Assembly (NCBI GenBank): GCA_017650795.1
Contig: JAGCEE010000268.1
Coordinates: 1-7,136 of the forward strand
Direction of reading: 5' to 3'
DNA length: 7,136 nucleotides
Origin: Clostridia bacterium
Lineage (GTDB): Bacteria; Bacillota; Clostridia; Christensenellales; UBA1242
The notes beneath the pieces are model-generated. The model was given only the letters and a program-made list of their open reading frames with translations, was not told the DNA's origin and did no database searches. Numbering within the stretch: the first letter of the stretch is position 1; each line of letters begins with the position of its first letter. A program made the translations under genes and the position numbers. Positions 1 through 5,241 of the stretch are shown here, one piece after another.

Positions 1-420
1 ATCGTTTCCATCTTTATCTTGACCTAAACTTTCTTCCAAAGATAGAATATTTTTGTGTTTTTTGTTTACCCTAAGAAGCATTAAAATTTCATTTTCTATA
101 CACCTTGCAGCATACGTAGAAAGCTGAGTTCCCTTGTTATATTCATATGTATTTATTGCCTTTATAAGCCCTATTGTGCCAACAGAAATAAGGTCATCGG
201 CTTCACTTGTGCCGACGTATTTTTTAACTATATGTGCAACCAATCTTAAATTATGGTTAATTAAAATATCTTTTGCCGATTTGTCACCAGCCCTGTACTT
301 TTCCAAAAGTTCTTTTTCTTCATCTAATGTTAATGGTTTTGCAAATCCTTGTGCATTGTTTATAAACGAAGAAAACAGCAATATTTTGTTCATAAACATC
401 ATAAAGTTTTCAATTATCAT
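1..420 (-). CDS. sigK: RNA polymerase sporulation sigma factor sigma-K, N-terminal 140 codons (cut by window edge)
   Basis: Sigma-70 family factor that in spore formers directs late mother-cell transcription. The minus strand is open from an ATG at 420 to the window edge, 140 codons, with the C-terminal half (regions 3-4) outside. Region 2 is clear: NLRLVAHIVKK at about residues 57-67, DDLISVGTIGLIKAIN at 75-90, and STYAARCIENEILM at 101-114, followed by LGQDKDGN at 132-139. These resemble remembered sigma-K rather than sigma-E sequences (LRLVAHIVKK and GQDK-GNE are sigma-K-like). Residues 1-17 are hydrophobic and Met/Phe-rich, and align with the cleavable pro-sequence of Bacillus pro-sigma-K. 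The start is fixed by AAGGAG at 433-428, 7 nt before the ATG; an overlapping ATG at 424 stops after four codons. The reading frame is uninterrupted past the point where a skin element splits the Bacillus subtilis gene. Sigma-E is the main alternative. Confidence 0.9.
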   Translation of the reverse strand, partial: MIIENFMMFMNKILLFSSFINNAQGFAKPLTLDEEKELLEKYRAGDKSAKDILINHNLRLVAHIVKKYVGTSEADDLISVGTIGLIKAINTYEYNKGTQLSTYAARCIENEILMLLRVNKKHKNILSLEESLGQDKDGND

Positions 421-429
421 TCATTAACT

Positions 430-488
430 CCTTGTGAATAAATATGCTAACGATAGTAATTTTGATCAAACATATTTTAATCACAAGG
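430..488 (-). repeat. Imperfect inverted repeat / possible leader hairpin over the sigK ribosome binding site
   Basis: Arms at 430-446 and 471-488 are reverse complements apart from a small internal loop. Read on the sigK strand, CCTTGTGA pairs with TCACAAGG (8 bp), then an unpaired 3x2 segment, then AAATATG pairs with CATATTT (7 bp); the loop is 24 nt. The proximal arm ends in AAGG, the first four bases of the sigK Shine-Dalgarno AAGGAG, so an RNA hairpin would mask part of it. The same DNA could instead be a dyad operator. The loop holds a perfect 10-bp palindrome, TTTGATCAAA, at 461-470. The repeat is visible; either function is inference. Confidence 0.5.
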
Positions 489-513
489 TATGTATATGAT
501 GCAATTTGACGAA

Positions 514-577
514 TTTTGCATAAAAGTGTAGAAAAAAGATAAAAAATTTTGAATATAAATTAGTTTTTTTGCATAAA
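514..577. repeat. Two direct copies of TTTTGCATAAA in the sigK/DAC intergenic region
   Basis: The 11-mer TTTTGCATAAA occurs at 514-524 and again at 567-577, 53 bp apart start to start. The second copy ends 5 bp before the -35 box of the rightward promoter. They may be regulator sites or chance in a very AT-rich spacer. No regulator can be named. Confidence 0.3.
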
Positions 578-581
578 TATG

Positions 582-610
582 TTGCAAAACATTTTTTTTT
601 TATTTATAAT
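582..610 (+). promoter_or_regulatory. Sigma-A-type promoter for the DAC-like gene
   Basis: TTGCAA at 582-587 (4 of 6 to consensus), a 17-bp spacer containing a T-run, and a perfect TATAAT at 605-610. The start of transcription would be near 617, giving a leader of about 63 nt before the ATG at 680. This is the best promoter in the 259-bp divergent spacer. Most of the rest of that spacer is AT-rich with no gene. Confidence 0.65.
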
Positions 611-679
611 AAAAATAATAATTTATCTTGGATTTTTAATTTTGTTTGCATTTTTATAAAAATAATTGGGGTTTAAAAT

Positions 680-2041
680 ATGGAAAAGGAAAAATTTTTA
701 GAGTATGTTCGGGCAATGATTATTCCAATGTTCACTGGCTCGGTTATTGTTGGTGAAGTAGAGAGTAATGCAAGAGATAGTGAAGTTGCATTGGGTCCAG
801 GGGGAACTGTTTTAATTAAACCAACAAAGGGTGACGAATATCGTTTAATTTTAAAGAGAAATTTGGCATTTAAAACAAACGAGGTTTCACTAATTAGATC
901 CATAATAGAAGAAACTGATAGAGTATCAAATTTGGGGTTAGAAGAAAACAGTTATTTAACAAGATTAAACATGACTGCGCTAGAAAAAGCCATATGCGAA
1001 TCAATTTCAGAAGGTGCAAGCGAAACATTATTAAATACAATCATGATTTTGGATAGTTTTGCTAATAGAACTTATGAGGGCAAGCGAGTTAATTTTGGCA
1101 TAATTATAAACGAAGTGCAAGAATCAGAAGATAAGTCTAGTAATTTACATTACCAAAATATGTTCAATAACGATTTCTTTTATGTTTTATCAAATGGTAT
1201 GCAATCTTGTGTTGAATTTGATAAAAGTGGTTATTATATGGGGCATATGTCACTTGAAAAATTGCGTTTTAAGCCAACAATTTGTCCTTATGATTATATG
1301 AGTTTTGCAAGATACTGCGATATGGGTCGAATTGGAATTGTTCTTACTGTTCAGGGCGAAATACTTTTGTTTAAGAATAGAAACCTTATTTATTCTAAAA
1401 AAAGAGGTGTTTGGAGTAGTTATTATCACGACGAAATAATTGCGTTGCTTTCAAATAGAACATCTCAATCAATTAAGGAAATTCGTAAATCCTTGTACTA
1501 TACCGCATTAGATGTTTCATTTGCAGGAACAGGTGGTTGTATTGTTTATTTAAATAAAGAATTTACAGAACAGGCATTATCTCATATAGACATAGATGAT
1601 GTTTTAACAGAAAAACATTACGAAATGAAAAGAATTCAAATGCTTGAAACACCAAAAAAGAAAGGTTTGTTTTCTAACTCAGTTGATTATTCTATGATGA
1701 CATATGATGAATATGTAAAAGATTATGAAAAAACAAAAACAAGTGCTTTAAAAACAACAATAGCCGGCAGGAAGTTTCATGAACTTAATAGAAAATTAAG
1801 AGAAGAGTTGGCATCTATAGATGGTGCAACAATAATAGACTGGGACGGAACAATTATAGCATGTGGAGCTATTGTAAGAATTGACGCGGGTTCACCTAGT
1901 GGTGGTAGACTTGCTGCAACCAAAACTCTTGGAAGATATGGTGTTGCGTTAAAGATATCGCAAGATGGCACAATGCAGGCATTTATGGTAGATAAAAAAG
2001 ATAGGGCAAAAAAGGTTAAAGAGATATTTTCTGTTGGCTAA
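680..2041 (+). CDS. Putative nucleotide-binding protein with a C-terminal DisA_N/diadenylate-cyclase-like (DAC) domain
   Basis: A 453-residue soluble protein with no signal peptide or membrane segment. Its C-terminal part, about 265-445, follows the order of the DAC fold that makes c-di-AMP: a strand GTGGCIVYL at 283-291, DGATIID at 381-387 matching the DGA metal/ATP motif, and GGRLAATKTLG at 408-418 where DisA and CdaA have GTRHRAA. In that second motif RHR is not kept (best alignment reads G-R-L), so cyclase activity is doubtful and sensing or binding of a nucleotide is possible. A preceding segment with GRIGIVLTVQGEILLFKN from 216 resembles sensor regions that I recall from DAC proteins with DACN-type N-termini. 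Residues about 20-78 form another conserved-looking module. The ATG at 680 has only a weak GGGG ribosome site 8 nt upstream. The gene is monocistronic and divergent from sigK. The domain call is from motif memory, without a search. Confidence 0.6.
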   Translation: MEKEKFLEYVRAMIIPMFTGSVIVGEVESNARDSEVALGPGGTVLIKPTKGDEYRLILKRNLAFKTNEVSLIRSIIEETDRVSNLGLEENSYLTRLNMTALEKAICESISEGASETLLNTIMILDSFANRTYEGKRVNFGIIINEVQESEDKSSNLHYQNMFNNDFFYVLSNGMQSCVEFDKSGYYMGHMSLEKLRFKPTICPYDYMSFARYCDMGRIGIVLTVQGEILLFKNRNLIYSKKRGVWSSYYHDEIIALLSNRTSQSIKEIRKSLYYTALDVSFAGTGGCIVYLNKEFTEQALSHIDIDDVLTEKHYEMKRIQMLETPKKKGLFSNSVDYSMMTYDEYVKDYEKTKTSALKTTIAGRKFHELNRKLREELASIDGATIIDWDGTIIACGAIVRIDAGSPSGGRLAATKTLGRYGVALKISQDGTMQAFMVDKKDRAKKVKEIFSVG

Positions 2042-2060
2042 TTTATAAATAAGTAAAATA

Positions 2061-2092
2061 AAGAAATGCATGGTTTGACAATGCATTTTTTT
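2061..2092 (+). terminator. Short intrinsic terminator after the DAC-like gene
   Basis: AAATGCAT at 2064-2071 pairs with ATGCATTT at 2081-2088, with possible extension by a G-U and A-U pairs down to 2061. The loop is 9 nt and the 3' arm runs into a T tract (2086-2092). The stem is AT-rich, so it may be weak. It starts 20 nt after the stop codon at 2039-2041. Its loop contains the -35 box of the engB promoter. Confidence 0.55.
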
Positions 2093-2103
2093 ATGTTTAT
2101 AAT
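2075..2103 (+). promoter_or_regulatory. Full-consensus sigma-A promoter for engB
   Basis: TTGACA at 2075-2080, exactly 17 bp, then TATAAT at 2098-2103: both hexamers are perfect. Standard spacing (the last -10 base at position -7) puts +1 at 2110, the A of the engB start codon. There is no Shine-Dalgarno sequence between the -10 box and the ATG. The predicted transcript is therefore leaderless. Confidence 0.8.
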
Positions 2104-2109
2104 ACTTGT

Positions 2110-2691
2110 ATGAAAATTACAAGTGCAAAATATATTACCAGTGTTGTGGATAAATCAAAGATATTAGATTACGGAATAGATATTGCTTTTGTTGGCAGGT
2201 CTAATGTTGGTAAAAGTAGTTTAATAAATTGTTTAGTAGGCAATAAAAAACTATGTAAAACAAGTTCGTTGCCTGGCAGAACAAGAATGATAAATTACTT
2301 TGAAATTAACAATCAATTTAGATTTGTTGACCTTCCTGGATATGGCTATGCTAAGGCAGGTAAACAAAATAAGGTTTTATGGGCAAATATAATGGAAGAC
2401 TATTTATTAAATTCTAAATGTCTAAAACTTGTATTTATGCTAATAGATGCAAGAATTGAACCCACAGAACTTGATTTAAAAATGTTAAAATACCTTTTTT
2501 ATTATCAAATACCAACAATAATTGTTGCAACCAAAATAGACAAATTACCAAAAACTAAAATTAGTGCGTATATTCAAAATTGCGCAAAAAAACTTAGCTT
2601 AGGAAAAGATAATATTATTCCATTTAGTAGCGAAAACGGAACAAACAAAGAAGAATTACTTAATATTATTGCTGATGTTTTGTCTAAATAG
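2110..2691 (+). CDS. engB: Ribosome biogenesis GTP-binding protein EngB/YsxC/YihA
   Basis: TRAFAC-class GTPase needed in bacteria for maturation of the 50S ribosomal subunit. All G motifs are present: G1 GRSNVGKSS at 29-37, the switch-I region SLPGRTRMINYF at 53-64 with the G2 Thr, G3 DLPGYGYA at 74-81, G4 TKIDK at 141-145, and a G5-like FSSENG at 172-177. GRSNVGKSS together with DLPGYGYA is diagnostic of the EngB subfamily. At 193 residues it is the usual length. The ATG at 2110 is the only start that keeps the N-terminal strand before G1, yet it has no ribosome binding site and coincides with the predicted +1 of the upstream promoter. In many Firmicutes engB sits beside lon; here it stands alone between the DAC-like gene and frr. 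Confidence 0.96.
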   Translation: MKITSAKYITSVVDKSKILDYGIDIAFVGRSNVGKSSLINCLVGNKKLCKTSSLPGRTRMINYFEINNQFRFVDLPGYGYAKAGKQNKVLWANIMEDYLLNSKCLKLVFMLIDARIEPTELDLKMLKYLFYYQIPTIIVATKIDKLPKTKISAYIQNCAKKLSLGKDNIIPFSSENGTNKEELLNIIADVLSK

Positions 2692-2821
2692 TAAAAATGG
2701 GGAATCTTTAATAAACTATTTGATATATTTTTTTTGATAAATATATTTTTAAAACAAAAACATTTGCAAATAAATTAGTATTTATTATATACTTAAATAG
2801 ATAATTTATATAGGAGATATT
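2692..2821. other. AT-rich intergenic spacer between engB and frr
   Basis: This 130-bp stretch of mostly A and T runs has no open frame of note. No GC-containing hairpin followed by a T tract was found, so engB has no clear terminator and could read through into frr. The frr promoter candidate and the AGGAG ribosome site lie in its right half. Confidence 0.6.
2764..2793 (+). promoter_or_regulatory. Candidate sigma-A promoter for the frr-polC operon
   Basis: TTGCAA at 2764-2769, an 18-bp spacer and TATACT at 2788-2793 (5 of 6 to TATAAT). The same -35 variant is used upstream of the DAC-like gene. The start would be near 2800, leaving a leader of about 22 nt with AGGAGA at 2812-2817. Overlapping TATATA at 2786-2791 is an alternative -10. 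AT-rich context lowers confidence. Confidence 0.45.
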
Positions 2822-3394
2822 ATGCAAAACGAAGAACAAATTGAAGAGTTGTTGCTAGATTATAGCGAACAACTAGAAAAAGCATTAAACCATATGCTAG
2901 ATGAGTTTCAAATTATTAGAGCAGGTAGAGTAAACCCACATATTCTAGATAAAGTAATGGTAGAATACTATGGTGTTATGACTCCAATTAATCAAATGGC
3001 GAATATTCAGGTGCCAGAAGCAAGAATGATAACTGTTAGTGTTTGGGATGTAAGCCAAGTTAAAAATGTTACAAAAGCAATTTCTATGGCAGACCTTGGA
3101 GTTAATCCAACAGATGATGGTAAATTGATTCGTCTTGTTTTCCCTGCATTAACCGAAGATAGAAGACGTGAATTGGTAAAACAAGTTAAAAGACTACTAG
3201 AAGACACTAAAATTGTTATGAGAAATGCAAGAAGAGATATTTTGGAACAATTTAAAGCCTTTAAAAAAGATGCTAAGGTGTCAGAAGACGAATATGCTGG
3301 TTTAGAAAAAGATGTTCAAGATGAATTAGATAGTATTATTGCAAAAGCAGATAATGCCGAGCAAGATAAAGAAAAACAAATAATGGAAATATAA
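2822..3394 (+). CDS. frr: Ribosome recycling factor
   Basis: RRF acts with EF-G to split the post-termination ribosome and free it for another round. The 190-residue product matches the family length of about 185. Domain I is the three-helix bundle, with RAGRVNPHILDKV at 33-45 in the first helix and the strongly conserved DRRRELVKQVKR and RNARRDI at 113-124 and 134-140. Domain II lies between, including the Y-G-x-x-T-P-I-N-Q turn at 50-58. The start is set by AGGAG at 2812-2816, 5 nt before the ATG. It heads a six-gene operon and its TAA stop shares one base with the ATG of the next gene. In many Firmicutes pyrH precedes frr; it is absent here. Confidence 0.97.
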   Translation: MQNEEQIEELLLDYSEQLEKALNHMLDEFQIIRAGRVNPHILDKVMVEYYGVMTPINQMANIQVPEARMITVSVWDVSQVKNVTKAISMADLGVNPTDDGKLIRLVFPALTEDRRRELVKQVKRLLEDTKIVMRNARRDILEQFKAFKKDAKVSEDEYAGLEKDVQDELDSIIAKADNAEQDKEKQIMEI

Positions 3395-3588
3395 TGGAAC
3401 TAATAGGCAAAAAATTAGAGGATGTTATAAATTATTTTGAAAAAGAGAACATAAAATATACTGTGATTGACAATAATTACAATGTAAATGGCGATACAAA
3501 ATTAGTTACCAATGCCGTTGCAAATGATAATGGTTATGTAATAACAACAGGGGATTTTATTTTTAATATAAGGAATTATAAAGCGTGA
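3394..3588 (+). CDS. Uncharacterised 64-residue protein, PASTA-like N-terminal half
   Basis: I do not recognise a named family. The product is 64 residues, acidic to neutral, with no signal peptide or membrane segment. Residues 4-26 (IGKKLEDVINYFEKENIKYT followed by VID) have the G-x-x-L-x-x-A/V-x-x-x-L pattern and alpha-then-beta layout of a single PASTA repeat, and the rest alternates polar and hydrophobic residues as beta strands (LVTNAV, YVITTG, FIFNI). Reality as a gene is supported by its position: its ATG overlaps the frr stop by 1 nt, and its TGA overlaps the uppS GTG start by 4 nt, so it would be translationally coupled on both sides. GATAAAG-type purines in frr provide no clear own ribosome site. 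A role in cell-wall or lipid-carrier biology is only a guess from context. Confidence 0.75.
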   Translation: MELIGKKLEDVINYFEKENIKYTVIDNNYNVNGDTKLVTNAVANDNGYVITTGDFIFNIRNYKA

Positions 3589-4277
3589 ACAAAAACAGTA
3601 TACCAAATCATATTGCAATTATTATGGACGGAAATGGTAGATGGGCATTAAAAAGGGGCAAAAACCGTCTTTTTGGACATAGGGCTGGTGTGGAAAGCAT
3701 AAAAAAAACCATAATGGCATGTTTGGATTTAAACATTAAGATTATGTCTATTTTTGCTTTTTCAACAGAAAATTGGAAAAGACCAAAAGAAGAGGTAGAT
3801 GGCATTTTTAGTTTAGTTGATAAACTTACGCAATCTGATATTGATTTGTTTGTTAAAAACGGCATAACAGTTAGAACTATGGGTGATTTAACCAAACTTC
3901 CAGAGGGACTACAAAATAGTATAAATTCTCTTAAAGAGCAAACAAAAAATAACACAAAACTAATATTAAACATTGCTCTTAACTATGGTGGTAGAGCCGA
4001 GATTGTTAGAGCAGTAAATAACATCATAAAAACAAACAAAACAGATATAAACGAAGATGATATAAAAAACAATCTTTACACTTTTGATTTGCCTGATCCG
4101 GATTTAATTATAAGGACAAGTGGCGAAAATAGAATATCTAATTTTATGCTGTTTCAATGTGCATATAGTGAGTTCTATTTTCCAAAAATTCACTGGCCTG
4201 ATTTCAATAAAAAACAACTAAAAAAAGCAATTAAGATTTACCAAAAAAGAAATAGAAGATTTGGTGGACTAAAATAA
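3585..4277 (+). CDS. uppS: Isoprenyl (undecaprenyl) diphosphate synthase
   Basis: Cis-prenyltransferase that adds isopentenyl diphosphate units to farnesyl diphosphate, giving the C55 lipid carrier for peptidoglycan and wall polymers. The signature IAIIMDGNGRWA at 10-21 holds the catalytic Asp15; GHRAG at 31-35, FAFSTENWKRP at 57-67, and the C-terminal DPDLIIRTSGENRISNF, with RTSGE at 177-181 binding the diphosphate of IPP, complete the family pattern, ending in AYSEFYFPKIHWPDF. The 230 residues are slightly short but intact at both ends. The start is a GTG at 3585, not an ATG; it overlaps the previous stop as GTGA and has AAGGAA at 3570-3575, 9 nt upstream. In frame no ATG lies before the MDGNGRW motif except its own Met14, which would remove conserved residues. 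Confidence 0.96.
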   Translation: MNKNSIPNHIAIIMDGNGRWALKRGKNRLFGHRAGVESIKKTIMACLDLNIKIMSIFAFSTENWKRPKEEVDGIFSLVDKLTQSDIDLFVKNGITVRTMGDLTKLPEGLQNSINSLKEQTKNNTKLILNIALNYGGRAEIVRAVNNIIKTNKTDINEDDIKNNLYTFDLPDPDLIIRTSGENRISNFMLFQCAYSEFYFPKIHWPDFNKKQLKKAIKIYQKRNRRFGGLK

Positions 4278-4288
4278 AGGGAGTACAA

Positions 4289-5233
4289 ATGAAACAAAGA
4301 ATATTAACTGGCTCTGCCATTGTGGCATTTTTAATTTTACTTTTTTTTACAAAAAACATTACAACATATGTATTTGATGCATTTATTGTTATTCTTGCTA
4401 TGTATGCAGGTTATGAGATGTCAAATCTGCTAAAAAAGATGGGGTTATTTAACAACAAGTGGCTCATAATCGCATATCCATTAGTTTCATATATAATTTA
4501 TAGATTAAGTTTTAATAATAATGTTGAGTTATACTATATAATTGTGATGCAAATTGCACTAGTAATTTTACTTGGTGCTTTGGTATCAATAATTTGTGCA
4601 TTTTCAAAAAAACGTGTAGATAATGAAATTAAAACAAGAAAACTAAAATATACCAATGAGCAGTTTGCGTTATTTAAAGGTATTCAAACTATTTTTGGAC
4701 TAATATATCCTGGCTTAATTATTATGCTTTTAACAATTATTAACAATTTAGAGAGTATAAAATATATTTTTTCTAGTTTTGATGGATTTGAGTATTCTGT
4801 TTCGTTATTCTTACTTGTGTATGTATTTGCAATTCCTGTAATAGTTGATACTTTTGCAATGCTAACAGGCTCAATATTTAAAGGACCAAAACTATGTAAA
4901 AAAATAAGTCCTAACAAAACAATTTCTGGGGCAATTGGTGGTTTTGTGTTTGGCACGCTTGCGGCAATAGCACTATATTTTATTTTTAATTCAATCGACA
5001 CATATAGATTGTTGTTTATTGAAATTAATCTTACTTGGTGGAAAATGCTAATTGTTGGTATGATATCTTCGGTTTTATGTCAAATTGGCGATATATTTGA
5101 AAGCTTTCTTAAAAGAAAAGCCAATGTCAAAGATAGTGGTGATATATTCCCAGGTCATGGTGGTGTATTAGATAGATTTGATAGTCACATTATAAATATA
5201 TTAGTCACATTTATATTTTTGCTAATAATATAG
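4289..5233 (+). CDS. cdsA: Phosphatidate cytidylyltransferase (CDP-diacylglycerol synthase)
   Basis: Integral membrane enzyme that converts phosphatidic acid and CTP to CDP-diacylglycerol, the branch-point precursor of phosphatidylglycerol and related phospholipids. The CdsA signature is complete at 272-298: S272, K275-R276, K281-D282, then PGHGGVLDRFD at 288-298, whose acidic residues bind metal. Several hydrophobic membrane segments precede it, including two near the N-terminus (about 8-42) and others around 60-110, 135-155, 170-195 and 215-235, with one more at the extreme C-terminus. At 314 residues it is longer than the roughly 265-285 of many homologues; the extra length is in a charged loop near 108-127 (KKRVDNEIKTRK). 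AGGGAG at 4278-4283 sets the ATG. The gene starts 11 nt after uppS. Its TAG stop lies within the ribosome site of rseP. Confidence 0.95.
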   Translation: MKQRILTGSAIVAFLILLFFTKNITTYVFDAFIVILAMYAGYEMSNLLKKMGLFNNKWLIIAYPLVSYIIYRLSFNNNVELYYIIVMQIALVILLGALVSIICAFSKKRVDNEIKTRKLKYTNEQFALFKGIQTIFGLIYPGLIIMLLTIINNLESIKYIFSSFDGFEYSVSLFLLVYVFAIPVIVDTFAMLTGSIFKGPKLCKKISPNKTISGAIGGFVFGTLAAIALYFIFNSIDTYRLLFIEINLTWWKMLIVGMISSVLCQIGDIFESFLKRKANVKDSGDIFPGHGGVLDRFDSHIINILVTFIFLLII

Positions 5234-5241
5234 GAGAATAA

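Noticed and set aside
134..427. Plus-strand open frame of 97 codons
   Set aside because: It is antisense to sigK, whose region 2 motifs are unmistakable on the other strand; no ribosome site and no family-like sequence.
481..540. Sigma-E or sigma-K type promoter for sigK on the minus strand
   Set aside because: CATACCTT and TCATATA resemble sigma-E boxes but no -35/-10 pair has the right spacing, and no CATA-N3-TA sigma-K -10 box fits.
514..600. Sigma-F/G promoter driving the DAC-like gene from the GCATA boxes
   Set aside because: No acceptable forespore -10 box lies 15-18 bp after either GCATA; the sigma-A promoter at 582-610 is much better.
2093..2113. Six-codon upstream reading frame (ATG at 2093) overlapping the engB start
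   Set aside because: It lies upstream of the predicted transcription start and has no ribosome site, so it is unlikely to be translated from the main engB transcript.
2700..2760. Terminator after engB in the T-rich stretch
   Set aside because: The T runs have no preceding stable stem; the only self-complementary pieces are pure A/T such as AAATATATTT.
3608..3973. Minus-strand open frame of 121 codons inside uppS
   Set aside because: Antisense shadow of uppS; the plus-strand frame carries all family motifs and this one has none.
4684..5001. Minus-strand open frame of 105 codons inside cdsA
   Set aside because: Antisense to a membrane-protein gene, low-complexity composition and no start signals.
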